Shown one piece after another: positions 42,781 through 52,034 of a stretch of 64,000 bases of DNA. The position numbers and the translations under genes were made by a program. Each line of letters opens with the position of its first letter. The first letter of the stretch is position 1. The notes beneath the pieces were generated by a model. It was not told where the DNA came from and did no database searches. It saw only the letters and a list, made by a program, of their open reading frames with translations. Source of the DNA: an uncultured Roseovarius sp. (lineage in GTDB: Bacteria > Pseudomonadota > Alphaproteobacteria > Rhodobacterales > Rhodobacteraceae); NCBI GenBank assembly GCA_947499555.1, contig CANMOU010000001.1:1-64000 (forward strand), written 5' to 3'.

Positions 42781-44315
42781 GACAGGCTCTCCTCTTTCAG
42801 CACGGCGTCATCCTTGGTGGTGTAGCGGCGGTCCCGCAACTCCATCCAGAGCGAATAGCCTACAGAGGCAACGACGATGGCAATCAGCACCAGATTGAGC
42901 GTGCCGGAGAAGAAGTATTCTCCCATGCTGGAGGTCGCGTTGGCGATCATCGAGCCTTGGATGAAGTTGGCCTCTGCAATGGGTCCAAGGATCAGGCCAA
43001 GCACCAAAGGAGCAGCGGAAAAGCCGAAGCGCTCCAGGAAATACATGCCCGTGCCAAGCGCCATCATGACATACACATCCCCCATGGAGTTCTGCACCGA
43101 ATAGCTGCCGAAAAGTGCAAGGCCGAGCACCACTGCGGCCATGACGGCGTTTGGCACCTGCGCCACGCGTGCGGCCAAGCCGGCCACGTAGAGGCCAAAG
43201 ATACACATCAGGATCTGGCCGATCAGCATAGAGTTGATGAAGGTCCAAGCGACGTCGGGGTAGTTGTCAAAAAGATCACTGCCGGGGAAAATACCGTGGA
43301 TCAGCAGACCACCCAGGAGCACGGCAGCCGTCGGCGAGCCTGGGATCGACAGTGTCAGAAGCGGCACAAGAGACGGGCCGACCATCGCGTTATTTGCGCT
43401 TTCCGCTGCAATCACACCTTCAGGGTGGCCCGTGCCGAACTTCTCCCTCTCAGGGCTGGTCTTTTTGGCCTGATCATACGCCACGAGCCCGGCGATCTGG
43501 CCACCCACACCCGGGATGAGGCCGATGATCGATCCGGTGATCGTCCCGATCGAAAGGGCCCGGAAGCGGCCAAAAACCTCGCGGAAGGCCGCGCCGATGG
43601 GGTGTTTCTTGACCGCGATAACCTCGGCGTCCAGTCGCTTGCGCCCTTTGGCAAACATCGTGATCACTTGCGGAATGGCGAAGAGGCCGATCAAAGCGGG
43701 GATCACGTTGATGCCACCGGCAACCGCGTCGTGAAAGATGAACCTTTGCGCGCCCATGATGTCGTCAAATCCGATGGTCGCGAGCCAAAGGCCGATGCAG
43801 CCCGACAGCAAGCCCTTGACGACGGAGCTTGAATCAAGCGATCCGATCACCGTCACGCCAAGGATGGCCAACCAGAACAGGTGGCTCGGACCAAAGGCCA
43901 GTGCCCATTGTGCCAGAACCGGTGTGAGGAAAATCAGCAGCATCACGCCAAAGATGCCGCCGACGGCCGAGGCCAGGAAAGACAGCTGCAACGCACGCGC
44001 GCCCTGGCCTTTCTGGGCCATCGTATGGCCATCAAGCGTTGTCGCGATATTGGCCGGGGCGCCCGGAATCTTCAGCAAAATCGCACTCACCGCCCCGCCT
44101 GCCACGGTCGAGGTATAGGCAGCTCCCAAGAGGATCAGACCTTGTGCTGGTTCAAGCCGGAAGGTGAAGGGAATAAGAAGCGCCACGGCCATGGTTGGTG
44201 ACAGACCGGGCGTCGCGCCCAGGATCAATCCGCCGATGGTGCCGATAAGCAGTAGCGCAAAATTGATCGGCGTGAACACGTCGCCCATATAGGTCAAAAA
44301 TTCCACCGCGGACAT
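42777..44315 (-). CDS. tctA: Tripartite tricarboxylate transporter, large membrane subunit
   Basis: A 512-residue permease with about 11-12 spans and the TctA signature GLILGATPGLSPTMAVALLIPFT, repeated in the second half as GTITGSIIGLIPGVGGQIAGL. It drives sodium- or proton-linked uptake of the acid caught by TctC. First gene of the operon tctA-tctB-tctC-aldehyde dehydrogenase-CoA ligase, opposite to the LacI gene. Confidence 0.95.
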   Translation of the reverse strand: MSAVEFLTYMGDVFTPINFALLLIGTIGGLILGATPGLSPTMAVALLIPFTFRLEPAQGLILLGAAYTSTVAGGAVSAILLKIPGAPANIATTLDGHTMAQKGQGARALQLSFLASAVGGIFGVMLLIFLTPVLAQWALAFGPSHLFWLAILGVTVIGSLDSSSVVKGLLSGCIGLWLATIGFDDIMGAQRFIFHDAVAGGINVIPALIGLFAIPQVITMFAKGRKRLDAEVIAVKKHPIGAAFREVFGRFRALSIGTITGSIIGLIPGVGGQIAGLVAYDQAKKTSPEREKFGTGHPEGVIAAESANNAMVGPSLVPLLTLSIPGSPTAAVLLGGLLIHGIFPGSDLFDNYPDVAWTFINSMLIGQILMCIFGLYVAGLAARVAQVPNAVMAAVVLGLALFGSYSVQNSMGDVYVMMALGTGMYFLERFGFSAAPLVLGLILGPIAEANFIQGSMIANATSSMGEYFFSGTLNLVLIAIVVASVGYSLWMELRDRRYTTKDDAVLKEESLS

Positions 44316-44358
44316 CCTCCCCCACGTCGCGAAAGTGATTGACCAATCAGGTTACGTA

Positions 44359-44386
44359 ATGAAAATAGTTTTGCAAATGTTTTCAT
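44359..44386. promoter_or_regulatory. Candidate LacI-family operator
   Basis: An inverted repeat, ATGAAAA (44359-44365) and TTTTCAT (44380-44386), lies in the 95-bp gap between tctA and the lacI-type gene, with TTACGTAA just before it and TGATTgaccAATCA at 44336-44349. LacI-family proteins bind such symmetrical sites near their own gene. Which element is the operator is not decided. Confidence 0.5.
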
Positions 44387-44410
44387 TTTTGGACCTGAAT
44401 GCGCTTTTAA

Positions 44411-45451
44411 ATGTCTGTAAAGAAAAATAAAAAAGCTGATATTCTTGCTGTCGCAAAGGCCGCGCGCGTGTCACCGTCAACTGTGTCGCGCAGCTTCAAT
44501 CACCCCGAATTGGTCAAGGCCAATACCCGAAAAAAGATCGACGCGGCCGTGCGCAGGCTGGGCTACATCCGCAACCGCGCGGCGCAGACAATTCATGGCA
44601 TTCGCAGCGGAACCATCGGGCTGATCGTGCCAACGATTGACCATGCGATTTTTGCTGAACTGGTTCAGAGCTTTTCTGATGCGGTCGAAGAATTGGGTTT
44701 CACGATCTTGCTTGCCTCGCATGGCTACAGTCTGGATCGGGAATATGCCCTGACGCGCAAGATGCTGGAGCATCGTGTGGACGGTATGGCACTTATCGGT
44801 ATTGAACATTCCGAAGACACCTATGGGCTTCTTGCCCAGCAGGCGATGCCCAGTGTGCTGTTGTGGAATTATGCCAAAGACGCGCGCCTGACCTGCGTGG
44901 GCTCAGACAACTTGGCGGCGGGAAAACTGATCGGCACTCATATCGCCAATCTGGGGCACCGGAATGTCGCCACGTTGTTTCCGCCGCTTGCCGGCAATGA
45001 CCGCGCGCAGCTGCGGTTTGATGGAGTGACGCAGGCCTTGGCCGAGGGTGGCGTTGTTCCGAGGAACGATTGGACGCTTGAAACACCCTATAGCGTGGCT
45101 GCCGCGAAAGAGGCGGTTGACGCGCTGATCTCCGATGCCGCGCGCCCCACGGCAATCATTTGCGGCAATGACGTGTTGGCCTGGGGCGTGATTCACGGTC
45201 TGATGAGAAAGGGTTTGCGCGTGCCGCAGGATTTGAGCGTGACCGGCATTGGCGATTTCAAGGGCTCCAAAGAATTTGAGCCGGGATTGACGACCGTCCG
45301 TATTCCGGCCCGCCAGATCGGCGCACAGGGCGCAAAGCGCATTGTCGAGGCCGTGATCTCGGAAGCACCCGTCGTCGTCGGCGATCTCATTCCACCAGAG
45401 CTTATTGTGCGCGCCACGAGTGCCGATCTTTCCAATTTGACCAAATTTTAA
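44411..45451 (+). CDS. LacI-family transcriptional regulator
   Basis: A 346-residue repressor. N-terminal helix-turn-helix and hinge: DILAVAKAARVSPSTVSRSFNHPELV then RRLGYIRNRAAQ. The periplasmic-binding-like effector domain follows (GTIGLIVPTIDHAIFAELV; GMALIGIEHSED; AIICGNDVLAWGVIHGL). It is transcribed away from the tct operon and most likely controls it in response to the imported acid or its product. The subfamily resembles GntR/GluR-type acid-responsive LacI regulators. Confidence 0.9.
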   Translation: MSVKKNKKADILAVAKAARVSPSTVSRSFNHPELVKANTRKKIDAAVRRLGYIRNRAAQTIHGIRSGTIGLIVPTIDHAIFAELVQSFSDAVEELGFTILLASHGYSLDREYALTRKMLEHRVDGMALIGIEHSEDTYGLLAQQAMPSVLLWNYAKDARLTCVGSDNLAAGKLIGTHIANLGHRNVATLFPPLAGNDRAQLRFDGVTQALAEGGVVPRNDWTLETPYSVAAAKEAVDALISDAARPTAIICGNDVLAWGVIHGLMRKGLRVPQDLSVTGIGDFKGSKEFEPGLTTVRIPARQIGAQGAKRIVEAVISEAPVVVGDLIPPELIVRATSADLSNLTKF

Positions 45452-45619
45452 GCACCCGTGGGCGACAATTTGCCAGCGCACCAAAACTGAGGATAGCAAC
45501 CACAGTTTGGCCACATTTTCCAACGACTTCAGGAGTGTGGATGCGGGGCTTTCTGCCTCGGCTCAGGCCAGCACATGCACGCTTTGCAGGCGTTTTCAGG
45601 GTTTTCGGGGGACAACGAT

Positions 45620-46501
45620 ATGAAACCAACAGTGATCGGAATCGGTGCGCAGAAATGTGCGTCCTCCTGGGTCCATTCGGTCCTGGGTGTGCATCCGCAA
45701 GTTGGCGTCTCAGACCCCAAGGAAGTTGATTTTTTCAGCTATTACTTTGACCGTGGCTACCAATGGTATGAGCGGCATTTCAGCCATCTGTCGGATTGTC
45801 CTGCGCGGGTGGATACCTCTCCGTCCTATTTCTATGACCCGCGCGCGCCAAAACGCGCCTGGCGCTATGACCAGGATCTTAAGGTGATTGCGCTTTTGCG
45901 TGATCCGGTCGAGCGGGCCTACTCCAACCATCTTCACGAAGTGATCAAGGGCCATATTGAGCCGGTGAGCTTCGAAGAAGGGCTGCGAAACAATCCGACC
46001 TATCTTGAGCAAGGCCGCTACCACACGCATCTGAGACGATGGATCGATACGTTCGGACCCGAACAGGTGCTTGTTCTGCTTGCCGAAGAGGTTTTTGCAG
46101 ATCCCGTGCGATCGGCGGCCCGGCTTTATGAATTTGTCGGCGTGAATACGAGTTTTGTTTCCGCCGTTGCATCGGAGCGACGGAATGTCAGCGACGTGGC
46201 GCGATCGCCGGGCTTGCGGCGGGCATTGCGCAGCGGTGGTGATTTCATGCGCCGCGTGGGTCTTGAGGAACAGCTTGTCCGCCTGAAATCAGCCAGTCCG
46301 GTGGCGGGGCTGCTTAAGATCAACAGCAGTGACATTCGCTCACAAGTCGCGCCGATGAAGGAAGTGACGCGGCTTCGGCTGGCCGAATATTTTGCACCAG
46401 AGGTGCTGGACCTCGCGGATCTGCTCGGGCGCCGCTCATTGCCATGGCCGACATGGGAGAGTGCGGTCAGCGAACTCGCCCAGACCCCCGTTGCAAGCTG
46501 A
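45620..46501 (+). CDS. Sulfotransferase (EPS locus, 1)
   Basis: A 293-residue PAPS-dependent sulfotransferase. The 5' phosphosulfate loop is IGIGAQKCASSWVHSVL at residues about 6-22, and the 3' phosphate site is VIALLRDPVERAYSNHLHE. It resembles heparan/carbohydrate sulfotransferases. ATG 45620 follows GGGGGA at 8 bases. It is the first plus-strand gene of the polysaccharide locus and likely sulfates sugar residues of the polymer or its lipid-linked unit. Confidence 0.87.
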   Translation: MKPTVIGIGAQKCASSWVHSVLGVHPQVGVSDPKEVDFFSYYFDRGYQWYERHFSHLSDCPARVDTSPSYFYDPRAPKRAWRYDQDLKVIALLRDPVERAYSNHLHEVIKGHIEPVSFEEGLRNNPTYLEQGRYHTHLRRWIDTFGPEQVLVLLAEEVFADPVRSAARLYEFVGVNTSFVSAVASERRNVSDVARSPGLRRALRSGGDFMRRVGLEEQLVRLKSASPVAGLLKINSSDIRSQVAPMKEVTRLRLAEYFAPEVLDLADLLGRRSLPWPTWESAVSELAQTPVAS

Positions 46502-46562
46502 AGATCTTTTTCGGCCCTAATTGAAAGATAGGCGATTGGCTTTGACTTTGATTGAACGAGAT

Positions 46563-48800
46563 ATGCTGACGCCGCCGAAAGGCGATGGAAACGAACCGCC
46601 CAGCATTGGGCATGTCGTCTCGTCGGTGGTCAAAGCGGTGCGTCGGAACCTCTGGTTGCTGGGTGCATCTGTTTTTGCCTGCCTGCTGCTTTCGCTCATC
46701 AGTATCGTAGTGATGACACCGGTCTACACGGCTACCGCCACCATCTACATCGATCCGCGTGAAAGTCGGGGATTTCAGGAGGCCGGTGGCATCTTGCTCA
46801 GCTCTGACGCGCTTGTTGTGGACTCGGAGGTAGAGATTTTGATGTCCAACGCCTTGGCCGAGCGTGTCGTGGCAAAACTCGGTCTGGCCAAGGTCGATCC
46901 GGCGGAAGAGGAAGACGCCGAAGGCCTCAATTTCACAGCGCGGCTAAAATCTCTTTTTGTCTCGGAGGACGACCAGACCGGCGTACTTAGCCCGGAAGAG
47001 GCCGCCAAGCGACGCGCAGTGTCGAAACTGCGCCGCTCAATGGAAATCGGCCGGTTGGGCAACACGTATGTCATCGAAATTACGTCAAAACACACCGACA
47101 AAGAGCGCGTTGCGGCGATCGCCAATGCCTATACCGAAGAATATCTGACCAGCGGTCTCGAAGTTCAGGCGGAGCGTCTGGCGCAACTCAACAGCTGGTC
47201 TTCTACGGCCCTGCGCGACGCCGTAGAAGAACTGGAGCTTGCCGAACAGGAGGTGAGCCAGTTTCGTCTTGTTAACCAGATCGACTCGGGCGACAGACAG
47301 GTGGTTGGTGCGGAATTGTCAGAGCTTAACACCGCACTTGTCACCTTGCGAAATGAGCGGTTCGAAAAAGAACTGCTGCTGGAACGTGTGCGTAAAGTCC
47401 TGGATGAAGACGGGACTGCCACGGATGTGACAGAGATCGGTGCGGCCGAAATCGAACAAATCCGCTCGGAAATCCTGCAGGCCGAGATCGCCTTCGCCCG
47501 CATGACGGCGAATGGGACGCGCAGTTCGCTTCAGGCGGATATTCTGACTCGAGAGCTTGAGGCCATGAAGGCGCAGCTTGCCACGCAATATGAACGAATT
47601 GCACGAGAGCTAGAAACCCAGATCGAGTTCTCTCTCGCCGAGGAGAAACTGCTGGCAGATCGGGGAGAGGCCCTGAGAGAAGACGTCGCGACGGTTTCCG
47701 AGAAAGAGGCAAAACTGCGCGAACTGCAGATGCGCGCCAACGGCGCACGTGCCGTCTATCAGGCGCTGCTGACACGGTTTCACGAAACCTCTGACGATTT
47801 CGCTTATAACACCAGCTCTGCAAGAGTTCTGACCGCAGCGCAGGTGCCAGCGGGGCCAAGCGCACCGCAGACGTCGAAAATTCTGGCTCTTGGTCTTGTG
47901 GCAGGTGTTTTTCTGGCGCTCGTGGCGATCTTCCTGCTCGAACAGCTGGATAACAGAATTCGGCAACCGCGCCAGATCGAGGCGCTGGGCCTGCGGTACA
48001 TCGGCGCAATCCCTCGCATGTCCGGGCCAACTTTGCCCTTTGGCCTGTCGCGATTTTGGGATCGTCACAACGTAAACGCGCCGACGCTGACCGGTGCGCG
48101 GCAAGACCGCGACATGGCACAGTTGAGCTATGCGGTGGACTTCCCACTATCCGAATTCTCTGAAACCGTGCGGTCCATAGTCTTTGACGCTGTCGCCAGC
48201 AACCCATCCGCAGACAAAGCGCAGATCATCGCTGTGACATCGACATCGCCGGGGCAGGGAAAATCGACACTCGCCGCGAACATCGCCGCTTACTATGCCA
48301 AGCAGGGCAAGCGCGCGCATCTGATCGATTTTGACCTGAAGAATCCTGATTTGTCCAAGGTCTTTGCCACGCGACGGGTCGAAGACAAATCAGGCTCGGG
48401 CGAAGAAGAGGCAATCCAGGGCGGCAAGACCATCACCGATTTTGATTTCTCCGGCAGGGTCGAAGACTCCAATGCTGCGGACATGATTGAGTTGATAAAT
48501 CCGGGCACCATCGTGAAATACCTTGAAAGTCTGAAGGCCGAGTATGACGTTGTTGTGCTCGATATCGGTTCACTCAGTGGAAGCTCTGATGCGCGTATGT
48601 GCGCTGACCTCGCAGATTATGTCGTTCTTGCTGTCCAGTGGGGTTTGAACACGATCGAGGAGTTCGAGCTGTCGCTGGCACGCGGCCTGAACCGCACGGG
48701 CAAATCTGTCGGGGCCGTTCTGACAATGGTGCCCTCGTCTGCAGAGCTGGAAAAGACCGCGCCGGGTGATGCGTCGGTACGCTCGCAGGCTGCGGCGTGA
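46563..48800 (+). CDS. Polysaccharide co-polymerase / BY-kinase-like (Wzc, GumC type)
   Basis: A 745-residue chain-length regulator. An N-terminal Wzz domain with membrane span near 32-52 (WLLGASVFACLLLSLISIV), a long periplasmic coiled coil, and a second span (ILALGLVAGVFLALVAIFLLEQ) with the Pro-rich boundary. The cytoplasmic kinase-like domain has Walker A STSPGQGKSTLAANIA (Lys near 566), a modified Walker A' HLIDFDLKNPD, and Walker B VVVLDIGS. The C-terminus (SSAELEKTAPGDASVRSQAAA) has no tyrosine cluster, so autophosphorylation of the classic type is unlikely. Start uncertain: ATG 46563 is used, and TTG 46521 is in frame. Confidence 0.88.
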   Translation: MLTPPKGDGNEPPSIGHVVSSVVKAVRRNLWLLGASVFACLLLSLISIVVMTPVYTATATIYIDPRESRGFQEAGGILLSSDALVVDSEVEILMSNALAERVVAKLGLAKVDPAEEEDAEGLNFTARLKSLFVSEDDQTGVLSPEEAAKRRAVSKLRRSMEIGRLGNTYVIEITSKHTDKERVAAIANAYTEEYLTSGLEVQAERLAQLNSWSSTALRDAVEELELAEQEVSQFRLVNQIDSGDRQVVGAELSELNTALVTLRNERFEKELLLERVRKVLDEDGTATDVTEIGAAEIEQIRSEILQAEIAFARMTANGTRSSLQADILTRELEAMKAQLATQYERIARELETQIEFSLAEEKLLADRGEALREDVATVSEKEAKLRELQMRANGARAVYQALLTRFHETSDDFAYNTSSARVLTAAQVPAGPSAPQTSKILALGLVAGVFLALVAIFLLEQLDNRIRQPRQIEALGLRYIGAIPRMSGPTLPFGLSRFWDRHNVNAPTLTGARQDRDMAQLSYAVDFPLSEFSETVRSIVFDAVASNPSADKAQIIAVTSTSPGQGKSTLAANIAAYYAKQGKRAHLIDFDLKNPDLSKVFATRRVEDKSGSGEEEAIQGGKTITDFDFSGRVEDSNAADMIELINPGTIVKYLESLKAEYDVVVLDIGSLSGSSDARMCADLADYVVLAVQWGLNTIEEFELSLARGLNRTGKSVGAVLTMVPSSAELEKTAPGDASVRSQAAA

Positions 48801-48810
48801 GGGTTGCATC

Positions 48811-49713
48811 ATGAGCTATCCTCAAACTGCCGTTGCGGTTTTCGCGCATAACGAGAAAGACAGCATCGCCGCCAGCATTGCGGCCATTCAGAAGGCCGGT
48901 CTTGGGCCGCATGACCCGGTTTTCATTCTGATAAATGGCACCACGGATGAGACGGAAACAATTGTCAGGACTCTGGCTGACGAGGATGCGCGTATCCGTC
49001 CGGTCGTGATCGCACTGGGTGATAAGGCCAATGCGTGGAGCTTTTACGTTAACCATCTAGCGCCTGACACAAGTGATCTGCATGTTTTCATCGACGGTGA
49101 TGTTGAGGTGTCGGAAGGCTCTTTCGATGAAATTCGCGCGGCCTTAGCGGTGCATCCCGAAGCTCTCGCGGCCTCGACCCTGCCGAGGGGCGGGCGGACT
49201 GCAAACGCCTGGGCGCAGCGCATTCTTTCTCATCACGGATTGCCGGGCAATTTTTACGCCCTGCGCGGTGAAACCCTGCAGAAGATCAGGGCGCGGGGGA
49301 TCAACATGCCCGTTGGTCTGATTGGCGACGATCCGTTTCTGCGGTGGCTTTTGCTCAGCGGGCTAGAACCCGGTGCGATGCCGGATCCGGGCAGGATCAG
49401 ACCTGTTCCGATGGCACATTTCACCTATCGCTCCATTCCCATGACAAGCTGGCAGGGCCTGCGGGCGCTCTGGGCAAGGCAAATGCGCTACCAGTTGCGG
49501 GACCTTCAGATGAACCTGTTGCGCTCACATTTGACGACTTATGGTCTGTCGGCTATGCCGCGCCGCATCGACAGCCTTTATGATCGCGCGACACCATTAA
49601 TGGCGCTCAGAGGGCAGATCAAGCTTCGGAAACTGGCCTTTCTTTACACCTACTGGCGTGCCCGGGCGAGCCGCGCCCGCCCACTTCGTGCAGCACCCTG
49701 GTACGAAGAATGA
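48811..49713 (+). CDS. Family 2 glycosyltransferase
   Basis: A 300-residue GT-A glycosyltransferase. VAVFAHNEKDSIAASIAAI opens the Rossmann-like half, HVFIDGDVEVSEGSFDEIR holds the metal-binding DxD, and GDDPFLRWLL is the acceptor region. ATG 48811 follows GAGGG at 7 bases. It adds a sugar in the exopolysaccharide repeat unit. Acceptor and donor are unknown. It lies between the co-polymerase and a sulfotransferase gene. Confidence 0.83.
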   Translation: MSYPQTAVAVFAHNEKDSIAASIAAIQKAGLGPHDPVFILINGTTDETETIVRTLADEDARIRPVVIALGDKANAWSFYVNHLAPDTSDLHVFIDGDVEVSEGSFDEIRAALAVHPEALAASTLPRGGRTANAWAQRILSHHGLPGNFYALRGETLQKIRARGINMPVGLIGDDPFLRWLLLSGLEPGAMPDPGRIRPVPMAHFTYRSIPMTSWQGLRALWARQMRYQLRDLQMNLLRSHLTTYGLSAMPRRIDSLYDRATPLMALRGQIKLRKLAFLYTYWRARASRARPLRAAPWYEE

Positions 49714-49743
49714 ACCTTTAGGCAGGCAGAAGGTGACGCGCGC

Positions 49744-50631
49744 ATGTTGCTGAATAAAGGAAAGACACGCCATAAGGTGCGTGATGCGAAACAGCTCGGA
49801 CGGGATTTTGCGCCGGATTTCTTTGTGATCGGGGCGATGAAGGCCGGGACAACAACCCTCAACAGGTATCTCGATCAGCGCAGCGACATCGGCATGGCGC
49901 GGATCAAGGAGACCGATTATTTCCTGCAAGATGCGCATACCGGCTTGGGGCCGGACTGGTACCGTTCTCAGTTTGATCTGACCCGCGTCTGTCTGGGAGA
50001 GGCGTCGCCGAATTACACCAAGCATGACATATTCCCGAATGTGCCGGAGCGTATATTCGCCGCCGCGCCGAAGGCCAAATTCATCTTTAGCGCGCGGGAT
50101 CCCATCGACAGGTTTGCTTCGCATTACCGTCATTCCTGGCTGCACGGTCACATGCGCGTGCCGCCCGAAGAGCTGATGGCGAGTGACAATGGTCGGCATA
50201 TGATCTCTTGCAGTTCCTATGCCGCGCAGTTGGACAAATACCTTGCCTTGTTTGATCGCGAGCAATTCCTGATCATCGATTTTGATCTGTTGTGTTCGAA
50301 ACCCCAGAGCGTGCTTGATGAGATCGCTGGCTTTCTGGGGTTGGCGGTTGAAGACGCGGCGGAAGTGTTGGCCGCCAACACGGCAGATCAGGTCGCGCGC
50401 ATTCCACCTTTCATAAAACGCGCAGCGCGGTCGAAACTGGCGCGACGCGTTGATCGTTTTATCCCAGATGGGACACGGCAAGCGCTGGGCCGCGCGCTCG
50501 CACGGCGTGACCCGATACCTGTTCCGACGCTTGGTGATGATGTCTTGGAAGAGGCCAAGACCCAGCTCCGCGCGGATGCAGCACGTTTTCGCAAATTAGC
50601 GAACCGGGAGTTTTCCCAATGGTGCGTTTGA
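49744..50631 (+). CDS. Sulfotransferase (EPS locus, 2)
   Basis: A 295-residue sulfotransferase. The phosphosulfate loop is FFVIGAMKAGTTTLNRYL, the 3' site FIFSARDPIDRFASHYRHSW, and QFLIIDFDLLCSKPQSVLDEIAGFLGL matches the C-terminal half of the carbohydrate sulfotransferase group. The gene overlaps the start of the next one by 13 bp. It is one of three sulfotransferases in this locus, which points to several sulfated positions. Confidence 0.88.
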   Translation: MLLNKGKTRHKVRDAKQLGRDFAPDFFVIGAMKAGTTTLNRYLDQRSDIGMARIKETDYFLQDAHTGLGPDWYRSQFDLTRVCLGEASPNYTKHDIFPNVPERIFAAAPKAKFIFSARDPIDRFASHYRHSWLHGHMRVPPEELMASDNGRHMISCSSYAAQLDKYLALFDREQFLIIDFDLLCSKPQSVLDEIAGFLGLAVEDAAEVLAANTADQVARIPPFIKRAARSKLARRVDRFIPDGTRQALGRALARRDPIPVPTLGDDVLEEAKTQLRADAARFRKLANREFSQWCV

Positions 50632-52034
50632 CGGCTCTGCTGTGTCTGGCACTTGCGTTTTCGGGCCTCAATGCGACCAGCCTATTCGCCGGGCCGGATT
50701 TGTCGCGCTATACGCCGATCCTTATCGAGGAATTTGACCGCCCGCTCAGCCGTTTTGATGGAACGACCGGGGTCTGGCGTGACTATCCGAGACGCCAGAA
50801 ATACATCGGGAATGGGCCGCCGTCGCTTTATGTCAACCCATCGATGACGCGCCGGGACGGCACGCCGCTTGGACTTGATCCATTCGACATCAGGGACGGG
50901 CACCTGCACATCTCAGCGGCACCAATTCCAGACGCGGTTCTGAAGGATGTGCATGCGCTGCTGCGTGCAGCTGGGTACAAAGACGAAGCGGTCCGTAAAG
51001 TGCGCTATTTTTCCGGATCGCTTTCAACCTTCTCAAGCTGGTCTCAGACCTATGGGTATTTCGAAATGCGGGCGCGCCTGCCGGAGGGCGCAGGCCATTG
51101 GGCCGCGTTTTGGCTTGTGCCTTCTGTCAATGGATGGCCGCCTGAAATCGATGTATTTGAAGTTCTGGGTCGCGAAAACGGAAGCAAGGGCAGGGGATCA
51201 CCCGATAACCGTGTCCATATGCGCGTGCATTTCGACGAGATCGCAGCCGATGGCACACATGCTCCTGAGCCGGTCCTGAGCAATCCTTTTGATTTGGTCG
51301 ATGGCATCGACAAACCGGCCATAAGGCGTGAGCGTTCGATAGGGCCGCGCTTTACGTTCGCCAAGACGCTTGACGTCGAAAAGACCTTTGGTCGCCAGAT
51401 ATTCGATGAATTCAACACCTATGCGTTGAGTTGGTCCAAAGATGAGATCATCTGGTGGTTCGGTCCGTCACATGAAGAGTTGACAGAGGCTTACCGCACG
51501 CCCACCCCGCGAGACGTGAATGGCCCGATGGCGGTGATCTTCAATGACCAGATCGGGGGCAAATGGGCCGGTCCGCCAGACCCGGCAAAGGATGCGGAGA
51601 CCTTCGCCAACGATTTTGTCATCGACTACGTTAAGGTTTACGTGGAAACGCCTGAAACGCAGATGATTTTCGATGCGGGTGAGGTGCGCGGGGGCATCGC
51701 AGATGACCATATCATTGGCGGCGGTGTGGATCAGGTTTTTTATCCTGGCTCCGGGTTTGACATTCTGACCGGCGGTGGCGGATCGGATCAATTCGTTATC
51801 CTGGGGGATAGCGGTTCAAAACTGATCACGGATTTTGCGCCCGACGATGTGCTGGTTCTGCACGGCTGGACCTTCGGTACCGCCGCCGAGGCCTTGCGAC
51901 GCACAGAGCAGGTCGGGGACGATCTTTGGCTGATCGACGAACAAGAGCCGCAAGCGCCGCAGACGCTTATTCTACGCGATACAAGACGCGTCGATATCGG
52001 TGCTGAGAACTTCGACGTTGGGCCGCGCGGATGA
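50619..52034 (+). CDS. GH16 family glycanase with RTX-like C-terminal repeats
   Basis: A 471-residue secreted glycoside hydrolase. Sec signal at 1-24 (MVRLTALLCLALAFSGLNAT). The GH16 jelly roll holds the catalytic EIDVFE at 176-181. The C-terminus carries glycine-aspartate repeats (GGGVDQVFYPGSGFDILTGGGGSDQF) as in calcium-binding RTX proteins, then a beta-rich end. It probably trims or cleaves the polymer, like ExsH or ExoK for succinoglycan. Having both a Sec signal and RTX repeats is unusual, as RTX enzymes normally leave by type I secretion. Confidence 0.83.
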   Translation: MVRLTALLCLALAFSGLNATSLFAGPDLSRYTPILIEEFDRPLSRFDGTTGVWRDYPRRQKYIGNGPPSLYVNPSMTRRDGTPLGLDPFDIRDGHLHISAAPIPDAVLKDVHALLRAAGYKDEAVRKVRYFSGSLSTFSSWSQTYGYFEMRARLPEGAGHWAAFWLVPSVNGWPPEIDVFEVLGRENGSKGRGSPDNRVHMRVHFDEIAADGTHAPEPVLSNPFDLVDGIDKPAIRRERSIGPRFTFAKTLDVEKTFGRQIFDEFNTYALSWSKDEIIWWFGPSHEELTEAYRTPTPRDVNGPMAVIFNDQIGGKWAGPPDPAKDAETFANDFVIDYVKVYVETPETQMIFDAGEVRGGIADDHIIGGGVDQVFYPGSGFDILTGGGGSDQFVILGDSGSKLITDFAPDDVLVLHGWTFGTAAEALRRTEQVGDDLWLIDEQEPQAPQTLILRDTRRVDIGAENFDVGPRG

